From contig JAOAET010000032.1 in NCBI GenBank assembly GCA_026416665.1, forward strand, positions 1 through 34,321: DNA of 34,321 nucleotides, given 5' to 3'. Positions 17,297 to 26,294 of this stretch are shown here, piece after piece; position 1 is the first letter of the stretch, and each line of letters opens with the position of its first letter. The position numbers were made by a program, and so were the translations under genes. Under the pieces are notes generated by a model that saw nothing but the letters and a program-made list of their open reading frames with translations, searched no databases and was not told where the DNA came from. This DNA comes from Candidatus Omnitrophota bacterium (GTDB lineage: Bacteria; Omnitrophota; Gorgyraeia; Gygaellales; Profunditerraquicolaceae).

Positions 17297-19090
17297 TTAT
17301 TCCCACTCTACATTTTCCCTAATAACTTTTGCAGGCACTCCCGCAGCTAAACATTTGGGAGGAATATCTTTGGTAACTACTGAACCTGCTGCAATAATAG
17401 CTCCATCTCCAATAGTCACACCTTTAAGAATAATAGAACGAGTCCCAATCCAAACATGTTTTCCAATATTTATTTCTTTTGCCATCTGGTGCTTACTATC
17501 TAAGATAACATGTGCGTCACAGTCGCGTATTATGACGTCTCTGGCAATCGCACAACCTTCACCGATATTAATTTTTTTTGCACAATAAATCTGCGTACCA
17601 TCGTTACAAAAACCACCATTTAATACTAAAATTCCGTTTCTTACGACTCTTATGTCTGAACCATTGTATATCTCAAACTCCTTATTAACTATAAGTATTG
17701 CATTATCCTCCACTAACAATCTTGTCTCTAAACGTGAATTTTTAATCGTGTGCCAACCGACGATTAAATCTGCATTTAACTTTATAGTTGCCTTTTTGCT
17801 TATGTTCAAGCAAGAGTAACTTAGCGGGACAATAAAATTCATCTCGTCTTTTTTAATATTTTTGTAAAAGAAATTAATTTTTATAAAAGAAAGCCATTGA
17901 CTCAAAGAAAAACCTAAGAAATTAAATACCCTAAAAAAAGCAGAAATCAAAGTTTTCAAGTTATTTAACAAATAATTGTTAAAATTATTACGAAAATATT
18001 TTCTCGCTAGCCTATCAAAATGATAATTGTCTAAGTCTCTAAAAAAATCTTTCCTTTTTTTACACTCTGCTACAGAGTGAAGTAACGCCGGATTTCCACA
18101 AAGGACATCAGATAATTTGCACTGTCGCGCAAATATTTTGTTATTTATTTTCTCAAACAAAGAAATTCCTTTTGGTGAATTTATAATCACCACTGATGTG
18201 CCACAATCATTATCTAATTCTGGATAAATATTCTCTATCCCCCAGAAATCACCGAGACTTATATCGGAAATCCGTGGAATTTTTTTAAATTGACATTTAT
18301 AACATGAAGGTCTCAAGAAACAATTGGCTCTCAAATAACCTCTCATAAACAAATCCTGATGATAATCTTTAAGGTACTGTTTTCCATTAGAAAAAATTAC
18401 TTTGGTTGCAAAGCGATGCCATCCATACGATTTATCCTTGAATTTAATCTTGCTTATCTTAGATTTATATTTTTTCTCGAGCATATTGATATATTTCAAA
18501 AAAACCTTGGGGGAATTAACTCCACGACAAATAAAATCACAAGTAAATAGATTTACATAATCCTTCTCAAGAAAGTAATAAAGCCCTGCTATTTGACAAG
18601 GCGTTGCAGCAACTAATACTATTTTTTTTCTTTCTAAATTATCTTTAATTTCTTTATATAAAGTATTTATATGACTTTGCAAATATTTTGAACCCCTTAT
18701 CTCTTTTAACTTATCGGGATCATCTGTTAAAATATGAACGACTTTTAAATCACTGGTATAAATTGCTCCAGAGACAGCCCCACCGTCATCAAATATCTTT
18801 TCTGCAAGGGCAGAAAAGACTCCTCCAGACGTACTCTGTAAAAGCACTTTTTTATCTTTATTCCACGCTGCATATACTACGGGTGCTTCCAACCGTTCAA
18901 GATATAAAGAGTTTTGACTAACCAATGGACAAGCTTTTTCACAGAGGCGACAATTTATGCATTTTTTAATATCGACCGCTGGATATAAAAAACCTTCATT
19001 ATCCTCGACCATTATAATGCTGCTGTTTGGACAAACGTTTAAACAGGCGCAACAACCAGTACAATTTTCTTTATTAATAATTTTAATCAT
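17297..19090 (-). CDS. Fusion: FrhB-like 4Fe-4S protein with hexapeptide acetyltransferase
   Basis: A 597-residue protein with two unrelated halves and no stop or frame break between them. Residues 1-60 hold two ferredoxin clusters: C10-C13-C16-C20 and C44-C47-C50-C54. Residues about 70-345 match the coenzyme F420 hydrogenase/dehydrogenase beta-subunit family: [10 protein letters not shown] near 85, A-T-P-C-Q-I-A-G-L near 161, and [10 protein letters not shown] near 275. From about 420 to the end is a left-handed beta-helix acyltransferase, with [16 protein letters not shown] (probable catalytic His), I-G-K-H-V-W-I-G and V-T-K-D-I-P-P near the end. The second half should O- or N-acetylate a sugar. 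The redox half has no settled function in glycan loci. Confidence 0.88.
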   Translation of the reverse strand: MIKIINKENCTGCCACLNVCPNSSIIMVEDNEGFLYPAVDIKKCINCRLCEKACPLVSQNSLYLERLEAPVVYAAWNKDKKVLLQSTSGGVFSALAEKIFDDGGAVSGAIYTSDLKVVHILTDDPDKLKEIRGSKYLQSHINTLYKEIKDNLERKKIVLVAATPCQIAGLYYFLEKDYVNLFTCDFICRGVNSPKVFLKYINMLEKKYKSKISKIKFKDKSYGWHRFATKVIFSNGKQYLKDYHQDLFMRGYLRANCFLRPSCYKCQFKKIPRISDISLGDFWGIENIYPELDNDCGTSVVIINSPKGISLFEKINNKIFARQCKLSDVLCGNPALLHSVAECKKRKDFFRDLDNYHFDRLARKYFRNNFNNYLLNNLKTLISAFFRVFNFLGFSLSQWLSFIKINFFYKNIKKDEMNFIVPLSYSCLNISKKATIKLNADLIVGWHTIKNSRLETRLLVEDNAILIVNKEFEIYNGSDIRVVRNGILVLNGGFCNDGTQIYCAKKINIGEGCAIARDVIIRDCDAHVILDSKHQMAKEINIGKHVWIGTRSIILKGVTIGDGAIIAAGSVVTKDIPPKCLAAGVPAKVIRENVEWE

Positions 19091-19112
19091 ACAGACTTTG
19101 TTTTTTAAAATT

Positions 19113-20648
19113 TTACAAATAATTCGTCAAAAGAAATTTTTTAATTATTTTTTTAGGAATTCTTTTAATTAAAGACTCTTTTTCTAAATTACTTAAGCCA
19201 AAAGTAAGAATTATAAATAAGAATATAATTGTCTCAACAGTCACCCAAAAGACAATAACAACATAGTTAGGAGTAATCCATTCCTTAATAATGAACCAAA
19301 AAATATACAATCCTGAAATTGAAAAGATTGCAATAGGTAATATAGTATTCATATAGAGATTTTTAAAACTTAGATTTATAACTCGGCACAAATAGGTAGG
19401 CTGAATAAATGTCTTATTAATAATCAAAGGGATTGCTGTGCCCAGTGCAACTCCATAAATACCAAGTTTTTTTACTAAGATAATACTTAAAATAAAATTA
19501 ACTATTGCCTCAATACAGTTAAAGAATGCGTAGTATCTATGTTTTGATAAACCATATAATATGCCACGACATGGCTGCATAACATCCAACATAAAAGCCA
19601 CAAGCAAAATAACTAATACACCGTAGGCACCGATATACTCTTTCCCAACCCATCGCTCAATAAATGCCTTACCAAAAAGTATCAATAAACTTCCTACATA
19701 TATAGCCAAATAACAACTGATTTTGGTAAGAAAAACATAATTTTTACGAATTGAGTCATAATCCTGTGCGCCCTCATACTGGCTAAATAATGGAAAAGTC
19801 ATACCTAAAGCACTTTCAATAAAATCAAGAAAGTACTGAGCCAGCCTAAAACCTATAGAGTAGATTGTTATCTGATTTAACCCAATAGTGATAACTATAA
19901 CAAGGTTATCTATGTTAAAACGAATCTGATCCGCAATTTTTGAGACAAAAGTAAAGAAACTATATTTAAGTAACTGCCATATTTTTTGACGCTTGAAAAA
20001 TTTTAGTGAGAATAAAATATCTTTATATAATTTTTTGATAAATATAAAATTTAATAGATACCCTCCGACTTCGGTTGTCAAACCTATTATTGCTAAAGCA
20101 ATAATTCCTCCTCCCAATTTAAGAACTAATACGGTAGAGGTGGTCCTAAAAATAAGTTTTATTAGATCAACAAGACTTACAATGTCATATCGCATATTGC
20201 CTGTCAAGATTCCTTCGAAAATACTACAAGGGAAGGCAATAGCAACATTGATGCCCAAGATAAGTAAAGTTATTCTAAATAGTGAAATCTCCGTAATATT
20301 TTTAATAACTAATGGGGCAAAATATATTAACGCCAATGTAAATAGAATTGAAACAATGCCAATTAAGACAAACATAGCAAGAGAAGTATTTATGGTAGTA
20401 TTGACTTCTTCCTTCTCATTGGCACCAACTGCTCTAGAAATATACCTTTTTACAGCAAAATTAAGACCAAAATCCAAGAGGCCATAATACCCCAAAAAAG
20501 ACCCCACCAAAACCCATAGACCGTACATTTCATCACCTAAGTTTCTTATAATAAAAGGGGTAAGGGCTAAATTAATAAAAGCATTAAGAAAAAATAAGAT
20601 AATTCTTAGTATTGAACCCTTAACAAATTTTATTAAATTTGATGACAT
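19113..20648 (-). CDS. Oligosaccharide flippase (Wzx-like, MOP superfamily)
   Basis: A 511-residue integral membrane protein with about twelve to fourteen hydrophobic helices. The N-terminal pattern [16 protein letters not shown] and [16 protein letters not shown] is characteristic of polysaccharide transporter proteins of the MATE/MOP type. It should move undecaprenyl-linked repeat units from the cytoplasmic to the periplasmic face, handing them to the ligase/polymerase at 11512-12765. Length fits the family. No Shine-Dalgarno site is apparent; the start follows the upstream stop by six bases. Confidence 0.92.
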   Translation of the reverse strand: MSSNLIKFVKGSILRIILFFLNAFINLALTPFIIRNLGDEMYGLWVLVGSFLGYYGLLDFGLNFAVKRYISRAVGANEKEEVNTTINTSLAMFVLIGIVSILFTLALIYFAPLVIKNITEISLFRITLLILGINVAIAFPCSIFEGILTGNMRYDIVSLVDLIKLIFRTTSTVLVLKLGGGIIALAIIGLTTEVGGYLLNFIFIKKLYKDILFSLKFFKRQKIWQLLKYSFFTFVSKIADQIRFNIDNLVIVITIGLNQITIYSIGFRLAQYFLDFIESALGMTFPLFSQYEGAQDYDSIRKNYVFLTKISCYLAIYVGSLLILFGKAFIERWVGKEYIGAYGVLVILLVAFMLDVMQPCRGILYGLSKHRYYAFFNCIEAIVNFILSIILVKKLGIYGVALGTAIPLIINKTFIQPTYLCRVINLSFKNLYMNTILPIAIFSISGLYIFWFIIKEWITPNYVVIVFWVTVETIIFLFIILTFGLSNLEKESLIKRIPKKIIKKFLLTNYL

Positions 20649-20654
20649 ATTTTT

Positions 20655-21587
20655 TTAGTGGGACAATCCCAAAAGAAATCTATAAATATTAAAAAGTAGT
20701 TTTATCTGGCAAGTTAATATTTCATTGTTCTTTATTTTTAGAAGATGGGTTAAACAATTTAACAAAACTGGTATTAATTGCCAAAGTTTACACAATGATA
20801 AAGATAATCGCCAGCAAAAACCATATGTATTACCATAGTGTTTCTGAAAAAATTTATTTCTACTCTTGTAGAATTCTAATTCAAATCTTGTATGTTCCTT
20901 GATAGAACTTTTGCCAAACAAATGGATTATTTTGGCCTTTGGTAAACAGAAAATCTTCCATCCTTTTTTTCTTGCCCGTAAACACAAATCTACATCTTCA
21001 GCATAGAAAAAAAAATCCTCATCAAATAATCCCACAGAATTTAATGTTTCTCTTCTTATCATCATTGCGGCTCCTAGAACATAATCAACGGCAAAAGGTT
21101 CCTCTAAATTTGAATCAACACATCTTTTAGGTGGCTTGCCAAAAATAAGTGGTCTTATTTCTCTGATTATTTCTGACCTAATCGTTGGAAAATAGCTATA
21201 AGACATGTTAGGTTTAAAATCCTCAGTTAATAAATTCGCTCCACATATTCCTGCTTCCGGGTTACTGTCAAGGAATGCAATCATATACTCTATTGCTTCT
21301 GATAACACTACGGTATCGCTGTTTAAAAACAAAACATATTCCCCATTTGTTAACGGTATAACTTGATTGTTCGCTCGGGAAAAACCAACATTTTCTTTAT
21401 TTTCTATCAAATTTACTTGTCTAAAATCCTTTTTTACCATTTCAGCGCTAGAATCTTTAGAAGCATTATCTACCACCCAAACTTCAAACCAAGTTTTTCC
21501 ATCTAGAGTATTAAAAATAGAATTTAGACAATTAAATAATAGATGTTTTGTATTCCAATTAATTATAATAATGGATAATTTAAGCAT
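20655..21587 (-). CDS. GT2 family glycosyltransferase (rhamnosyltransferase-like)
   Basis: A 310-residue GT-A glycosyltransferase beginning L-K-L-S-I-I-I-I-N-W-N-T. It has V-V-D-N-A-S (D40-N-A-S) and F-L-N-S-D-T-V-V (89-93) in place of D-x-D, then G-A-A-M-M-I-R-R and F-F-F-Y-A-E-D-V-D-L-C-L-R, the pattern of WbbL-like enzymes often annotated as rhamnosyltransferases. No dTDP-rhamnose genes are in the window, so rhamnose is not assured. The ATG overlaps the stop of the upstream hydrolase by eight bases. Confidence 0.9.
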   Translation of the reverse strand: MLKLSIIIINWNTKHLLFNCLNSIFNTLDGKTWFEVWVVDNASKDSSAEMVKKDFRQVNLIENKENVGFSRANNQVIPLTNGEYVLFLNSDTVVLSEAIEYMIAFLDSNPEAGICGANLLTEDFKPNMSYSYFPTIRSEIIREIRPLIFGKPPKRCVDSNLEEPFAVDYVLGAAMMIRRETLNSVGLFDEDFFFYAEDVDLCLRARKKGWKIFCLPKAKIIHLFGKSSIKEHTRFELEFYKSRNKFFQKHYGNTYGFCWRLSLSLCKLWQLIPVLLNCLTHLLKIKNNEILTCQIKLLFNIYRFLLGLSH

Positions 21588-22524
21588 TATTTTGTGTTAT
21601 CCTCGTTAGCCAATCACTGCATAACAGAAATAGTTCTTTTTGAGAATCCTCTGAAGAAAATATATGGTTTGTATTCTTAATAATATGAATTTCAGTAAAT
21701 TTTTTACAAATATTACTTTTCTCAATAAACCGATTACGAAATATCTTGTTAAACTCCCAAGTTGCTTGGTCTCGGTCTGCGTAAATGAATAACACTTTTC
21801 TTTGCGAAACACAATACTTTTGATAAGCATATATAAAATCCCTGTTTAATAAAAATCCTTTGTGTTCTTGTTCGGTTATTTTCCTTCCCAACTCAATATT
21901 TACTATATTGTTCCAGAGATACTTTAATGAAGCTCTAATAGAAATGCCTATCTTTTTGTATTCGCTTCTTCCAGTTAAAAATTTATACCATGCTTTTACA
22001 CTGCCCATCTTAAAAATATAAGAAGATAATAACGCGGCCTCCTCCAAATGATTATTTTCTTCCCTAAGTTTTGCTGATGAAAGCGTCACTGGACCAGCTA
22101 TCGAAATTATTCCTTCAACGCATTTAACTTTTAGTGCAGTAAAAAAAGCAGTTAAAGCCCCTCCACAAAGCCCAACAAGGATTATTTTATTTATCTTTTT
22201 AGCTTGCTTTATCATTTCTATTGCTGCTACTGTATCCTCTGCGAAATAACCTTTTTGAATCTCATTAAAGTGTTCGGTGATTATACCCTCCTTCAACTCT
22301 CCTTCACTATCTCCTATACCATGTGTATCAAATCGCAAAACTGTAAAACCCATCGCAGCAAGGAAACGTGCGAGTTTAACATTTAACCTATGCCAAGCAA
22401 CACGATAATTTAGCCCTGTATTAAGTAAAACCACTCCAATTTTGTTACTATTAGATTCAGGATAACTTAAAATACCATAAAGTTTTTCTTTCTTTTTGTT
22501 GTAAAAGCAAATAATATCTTCCAT
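21580..22524 (-). CDS. Alpha/beta hydrolase, exosortase-A hydrolase 1-like, Cys at nucleophile elbow
   Basis: A protein of about 314 residues with the alpha/beta-hydrolase core: L-L-N-T-G-L-N-Y-R-V near 33-42 (oxyanion region), V-L-R-F-D-T-H-G-I-G-D-S-E-G at 62-75, and the nucleophile elbow V-G-L-C-G-G-A at about 117-123, where Cys120 replaces serine. A late A-D-R-D-Q acid and T-N-H-I-F histidine complete a possible Cys-His-Asp triad. It resembles hydrolase 1 of exosortase-A polysaccharide loci and is a clear paralogue of its upstream neighbour. The ATG at 22524 is chosen; a TTG at 22557 would overlap that gene by 25 bases. Substrate unknown; an ester or thioester of the pathway is plausible. 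Confidence 0.82.
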   Translation of the reverse strand: MEDIICFYNKKKEKLYGILSYPESNSNKIGVVLLNTGLNYRVAWHRLNVKLARFLAAMGFTVLRFDTHGIGDSEGELKEGIITEHFNEIQKGYFAEDTVAAIEMIKQAKKINKIILVGLCGGALTAFFTALKVKCVEGIISIAGPVTLSSAKLREENNHLEEAALLSSYIFKMGSVKAWYKFLTGRSEYKKIGISIRASLKYLWNNIVNIELGRKITEQEHKGFLLNRDFIYAYQKYCVSQRKVLFIYADRDQATWEFNKIFRNRFIEKSNICKKFTEIHIIKNTNHIFSSEDSQKELFLLCSDWLTRITQNNA

Positions 22525-22532
22525 GTTAATAT

Positions 22533-23345
22533 TTAGGATAAGTTGTTTTTCACCCAAATTAAAGTTTTTTGAAAGATTTCTTGTGGAAAAGGATTATAAT
22601 ATTTCCATTCATTCCAGGTAAATTCAGGTTTCATAGATATATAGGTTATTTTTTTGTTTACTATCTCAAACCTTTCTTGCTGTCTAAAGCTATCATCTTC
22701 AAATTTAACTAATAAAATCGGTTTATCGATCCGATTAAGAATACTTATGATATCTACTCTCGTAGCTTGCTTCCACAATGAGTTAGTTACATACCAACCA
22801 TCGACATTGATCTTTTCACCCGATAAAATTTTATTTACTAACTGCTCTCTGTTTAAGATGATCTTCTTATGAACTAATAGTTGATTCGATAGATTACCAC
22901 GAAGATAGTCATACAAATAAGCCCTCACATCTATGATGGGTTCCCACAAAATAACTGAGTTAATTATATTATCATCCGACACTATCCCAGCAATAGTTGC
23001 ACCTAATCTTAAACCTAATAAATTTATTTTTATTAATTCATTTTTACTTTTTAATATCTTAATTGCGTCTTTTGTATCAGAAATCCTTGTTTCAATATCT
23101 GTTTCTTCAAATTCTCCTTCACTGTCACCTTCACCCATAAAATCAAATCTCAAAACACTGTAACCATTTGCTGCAAGTAGTCTTGCAAAATTTACTAGAA
23201 TCCGATATGTCTTTGTTTTCTCACCAAAAGTCGGAGATACAAAAACAAAACCTTGGTTGGTTTGTATCTGTTCTTTAGGACTATGAAAAAATGCAAAAAG
23301 TTTTCTGCCTGAATTGTTCCTAAAAAAAAATGCTTCCTCTTCCAT
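22533..23345 (-). CDS. Alpha/beta hydrolase-like, exosortase-A hydrolase 2-like, Arg at nucleophile elbow
   Basis: A 270-residue protein with alpha/beta-hydrolase topology: F-V-S-P-T-F-G-E-K near 35-43, V-L-R-F-D-F-M-G-E-G-D-S-E-G at 64-77, and an elbow L-L-G-L-R-L-G-A at about 109-116, where Arg113 stands at the nucleophile position. It is followed by I-L-W-E-P-I-I-D. No obvious catalytic serine or cysteine remains, so it may be a non-catalytic partner or use other chemistry. The G-L-R-L-G-A and L-W-x-P-x blocks recall hydrolase 2 of exosortase-A loci. The ATG at 23345 forms TGATG with the upstream stop and has AGGGA five bases before it. Confidence 0.82.
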   Translation of the reverse strand: MEEEAFFFRNNSGRKLFAFFHSPKEQIQTNQGFVFVSPTFGEKTKTYRILVNFARLLAANGYSVLRFDFMGEGDSEGEFEETDIETRISDTKDAIKILKSKNELIKINLLGLRLGATIAGIVSDDNIINSVILWEPIIDVRAYLYDYLRGNLSNQLLVHKKIILNREQLVNKILSGEKINVDGWYVTNSLWKQATRVDIISILNRIDKPILLVKFEDDSFRQQERFEIVNKKITYISMKPEFTWNEWKYYNPFPQEIFQKTLIWVKNNLS

Positions 23346-24187
23346 CAATTTCCCTGTGAACTATCTAAAGAAACAAGAAACTCAAGGAATTTCCGAGCAA
23401 TATATCTTCTTCCTAATATATTAAGGTGTCCTCCATCATCAGTATAAGAACTGATTAGAAAATAATATCCTATTCCTCGTTTATGAAAAATATTCATTTT
23501 GCCATTCATAAACATAGCCTCATATTTAGCCAAATCGAAAATATTTTCCATAGAACCCATTCTTTTGATTAATTCTTTATTGAAGATATTTCTTGCTATG
23601 TTATTATCAACCTCTCCTTTTTCACCTCTTAAGATTCTTTTTATTCGAGACTTCCAGCCATTTTCTAAATAATTAACAGTTAAAGGAACAGTAAAGTGAA
23701 TAAACTTTACGTTTGGGTATTTTTCTTTAAGATAAGACATGGTTGATTCATAATAACTAATCAGTTTATCAATATCTGTGGAAGATGTAATATCTACATA
23801 GCAGAATTTAAAAAAAGCAATATCAACAACCTGTCCTAAACCGCTTTCCATAAGACTTCTGAACTCATCACATTTAGAATATGGATCTAGATTCCTACCA
23901 ATTCTTTTATGAGCAAATACAGGTCCTTGAAAGTCCTCTAAGTTCGTTGTTTCTTTAATATTAAGTTTTAGTCCATCTATTAATAATCCACTTAATTCTT
24001 TAATGCCTTCAATAATATTTACTCCTACCGATTGATGTCCAAAGAATATTCTTTTTGACGATAAATTTTCCCACTGTCGGCTTGGGATCATACGGAGCCT
24101 AACAAAATCTTCTTTTTTTATACCATCAGGCCTTTGACAACCGATTATTTGCATAATTATAAAAATATAAATCAGAAATCTGGACAT
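23345..24187 (-). CDS. SGNH-hydrolase-like lipoprotein
   Basis: A 280-residue protein with a lipoprotein signal peptide: hydrophobic residues 4-15 and the lipobox I-I-G-C with Cys17, followed by Gln, so it should be lipid-anchored in the periplasm or outer membrane. The mature part has F-F-G-H-Q-S-V-G-V-N-I at about 48-58 (Ser53 as candidate nucleophile) and a C-terminal T-D-D-G-G-H-L-N with D251 and H254 as a D-x-x-H pair. This suggests an SGNH/GDSL-type esterase or acetyltransferase with an altered block I. A role in adding or removing acyl groups from the exported glycan fits, but I do not recognise a characterised member. It sits just before the two alpha/beta hydrolases. Confidence 0.68.
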   Translation of the reverse strand: MSRFLIYIFIIMQIIGCQRPDGIKKEDFVRLRMIPSRQWENLSSKRIFFGHQSVGVNIIEGIKELSGLLIDGLKLNIKETTNLEDFQGPVFAHKRIGRNLDPYSKCDEFRSLMESGLGQVVDIAFFKFCYVDITSSTDIDKLISYYESTMSYLKEKYPNVKFIHFTVPLTVNYLENGWKSRIKRILRGEKGEVDNNIARNIFNKELIKRMGSMENIFDLAKYEAMFMNGKMNIFHKRGIGYYFLISSYTDDGGHLNILGRRYIARKFLEFLVSLDSSQGN

Positions 24188-24192
24188 TATCT

Positions 24193-25182
24193 TTATTTAA
24201 GTTTGGACTCAATCATTGAAAGTAGATTTGGATTATCTTCTTCTTGATATATTTTTCTTAGCCCGTTTTGTCTATCTAACAAACCAGTTCTTACCATCAC
24301 AGCGATTTCAAAAGCGTAGGGATGAAAATTATACCTTTTCATATGAATTACATTTGCAAAAGAATTTAGTAAACAATTCGTGGAGTTAGTATCTAATCCA
24401 GTCGGGTTTACCCAACCTAATGACTTAATTGTCTTGATAATTTTGTCTTCGTTATAATCTAAAAAAGCAAGGATATTTACATTCCATGGGAAATTATCAT
24501 TTCTAAATAATTCTTCTTTCAAAAAGTAATGATTTATTTTCGACCCTATTATTTCAAACATAGGTCTTCGATACATCTCTTGTGTGGATTTGAAAAGATT
24601 TGCAGACATCTTCATTATTGATGAACGAATCGGAGCTTGACCTGGAGACCAACCCCAAGCAATAATAGGTATTCTTTTTTCAATAGCAAATTTAAGTGCA
24701 GTAAATTTTACAAAGGCGATACAACAATTACAAATAGAACTTGCCCGCTCAAGTGCCTTCATCGGAAACATTGACTGTTTTGTAGCAGCAAGAAATATTT
24801 TTTTAAGCAACTGAAAGTCTGCCTTAAAAATAATGTTGTCCACGCCAAGATTTTCGGTGACTGAACGAATATTTTTAAATGCCTGCTCTGAGACAAAACC
24901 ATTGTCAAAAGTTACCGTCAAAACAGTAAGTTTGAATTGTTCTTTAAGAAGATATAATGTATAAGTGCTGTCTTTTCCTCCAGAATATGCCAATAAACAA
25001 TCATAATCACTTTTGCCTTGCACCTCTTCTATTAGCTTGATAAACTTTTGATAACATTTTTTTTTCTCTTCTTCTAATTTATCGTTTCCCTTAAATTCGT
25101 GACAAAAGTTACAAACCCCTTGCTCGTCAAAATTAATACCTGGAAACGTTTCGGGCAGAACACACTTTGTGCATATTTTCAT
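24193..25182 (-). CDS. PP-loop ATPase, sugar amidotransferase-like (WbpG-like)
   Basis: A 329-residue protein of the N-type ATP pyrophosphatase group. An N-terminal zinc-type site has C4-x2-C7 and C24-x2-C27 flanking P-E-T-F-P-G-I-N-F-D-E-Q-G-V. The P-loop A-Y-S-G-G-K-D-S-T-Y spans about 65-74. A second cysteine group, C151-N-C-C154, and A-W-G-W-S-P-G-Q follow. The N-terminal layout matches proteins named N-acetyl sugar amidotransferase (WbpG/PseA type), which form amidino groups on sugars. The usual HisH/HisF-like partners are absent here, so ammonia or sulfur would have to come from elsewhere. The AAGGAA site supports the ATG at 25182. Confidence 0.72.
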   Translation of the reverse strand: MKICTKCVLPETFPGINFDEQGVCNFCHEFKGNDKLEEEKKKCYQKFIKLIEEVQGKSDYDCLLAYSGGKDSTYTLYLLKEQFKLTVLTVTFDNGFVSEQAFKNIRSVTENLGVDNIIFKADFQLLKKIFLAATKQSMFPMKALERASSICNCCIAFVKFTALKFAIEKRIPIIAWGWSPGQAPIRSSIMKMSANLFKSTQEMYRRPMFEIIGSKINHYFLKEELFRNDNFPWNVNILAFLDYNEDKIIKTIKSLGWVNPTGLDTNSTNCLLNSFANVIHMKRYNFHPYAFEIAVMVRTGLLDRQNGLRKIYQEEDNPNLLSMIESKLK

Positions 25183-25231
25183 AATCTATTCCTTTAAATT
25201 TTTAGATTAAACTTTTTTTCTTCTCTATTAT

Positions 25232-26254
25232 TTAGGTTGCAAATAACACTTCTTTATCTTTTTGTTGCCAAACATCCAAGGTAGGGGGTAATTCTCTTAG
25301 GTGTTTAGTGGCATTAAATTTAGAATTAAAATCCCTATAAACTCTCTTAATCTGTTCCTCATTAAGTTCCAATGTCTTACATACCTCAGTTAATGGAATC
25401 TTGTATTCCCAAGCAAATAAAAGTAAATCAAGTTTGTCAAAAGGAATACGAAAATAAAATTCTTCATCGGAGACAGTAAAACTCCAAGTGTCTGGGGTAG
25501 GAGTGCGTTCTTGAACTTCTTTAATTACCCCTAAATAATCGGCCAATTGGAAAACTTGATTCTTGTATAAATGAACAATGGGTTCTATATCAACACCACC
25601 GTCACCATGTTTAACAAATAAACCTTGAATACTTTCACTTTTATTGGTCGTTCCACAAACAAAATAATTCATTTTCTCCGCATAATAGTAAAGATGCATC
25701 ATACGTGTTCGTTGTTTGGTACATGTAGCAGCCACCAGACCATTAAGTTGATTTTTATTAAGGCGTTTAGATTTAATATTTCCTTTTTCATCAATAACTT
25801 GCAAAGTAAAGAAATTAAGGGCATCTTTATGTAAAAGGTCTGGTGGTAAAGTTATCTTTATCTTACAGTTTTCAGTGTAATCCGGGAAAATTTCTCTAAC
25901 AATAGTATCTCTTTTCTGGTAGGTGCCAAATCCTTCTAGAGTTGGTGTAATATTTACCACTTCATAACTAATACCTAATTTTTCTGCCTGTTTTTTTGCC
26001 AAATTAGCACTTTCCGGAAGGGATTCTTTCTCGGGTAGGATTAAACCAAACACCTTTTCTTTACCCAAAGCTTTTACACAGATAGAGGCAGTCACTGCCG
26101 AGTCAATCCCTCCGCTTATACCTACAACTGCTCCGTCTCGGTTGTAATTAATAGCATATTGGCGTATAAAATCACAAATACGCGCTGTTTCTTTCTCACA
26201 GTCGATTCTCAAGATATCTTTACTAAACCTTTTTTTGTCACCGGTATATTCCAT
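25232..26254 (-). CDS. nadE: NAD synthetase-like amide-forming enzyme
   Basis: A 340-residue protein with the ammonia-dependent NadE core: P-loop V-V-G-I-S-G-G-I-D-S-A (43-53), C-G-T-T-N-K-S-E (200-207) and K-H-G-D-G-G-V-D-I-E-P (215-225). No glutaminase domain is present. It is longer than ordinary ammonia-dependent NadE because of an insert around 120-175, and the region after T-P-T-P-D-T-W departs from the usual D-E-x-x-L-G ending. It may be true NAD synthetase, or an enzyme that adenylates and amidates another carboxylate. Its place directly after the acyl carrier protein and AMP ligase favours a pathway role. The start at 26254 is set by its ribosome binding site; an upstream ATG at 26314 overlaps the ligase. 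Confidence 0.82.
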   Translation of the reverse strand: MEYTGDKKRFSKDILRIDCEKETARICDFIRQYAINYNRDGAVVGISGGIDSAVTASICVKALGKEKVFGLILPEKESLPESANLAKKQAEKLGISYEVVNITPTLEGFGTYQKRDTIVREIFPDYTENCKIKITLPPDLLHKDALNFFTLQVIDEKGNIKSKRLNKNQLNGLVAATCTKQRTRMMHLYYYAEKMNYFVCGTTNKSESIQGLFVKHGDGGVDIEPIVHLYKNQVFQLADYLGVIKEVQERTPTPDTWSFTVSDEEFYFRIPFDKLDLLLFAWEYKIPLTEVCKTLELNEEQIKRVYRDFNSKFNATKHLRELPPTLDVWQQKDKEVLFAT

Positions 26255-26258
26255 ATAT

Positions 26259-26267
26259 CTCTCCTTT
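26259..26267 (-). promoter_or_regulatory. Ribosome binding site deciding the nadE-like start
   Basis: AAAGGAGAG on the minus strand ends four bases before the ATG at 26254. The alternative ATG at 26314, twenty codons earlier, would lie inside the AMP ligase gene. Confidence 0.7.
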
Positions 26268-26294
26268 ATTTTGAACACTATGCACCTGAAATAA

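Noticed and set aside
17226-17588. 120-codon plus-strand open frame
   Set aside because: It is antisense to the hexapeptide-repeat region of the fusion and the start of the pyruvyl-transferase-family gene; its proline/isoleucine pattern mirrors the repeat codons.
6722-17830. Repeated nonamer TAGCGGGAC at 6722, 7619 and 17822
   Set aside because: Each copy encodes a V-P-L-(A/G/S) peptide in real genes in the same frame. Three scattered copies are explained by codon choice, not by a regulatory or uptake site.
19993-20487. 164-codon plus-strand open frame
   Set aside because: It lies antisense to the flippase, has lysine/isoleucine-rich sequence without family motifs, and is explained by the A+T-rich codon pattern of the real gene.
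21606-21830. 74-codon minus-strand open frame
   Set aside because: Out-of-frame within the Cys-elbow hydrolase gene, which has clear family motifs in its own frame. The frame at 7402-7605 inside asnB is likewise a shadow.
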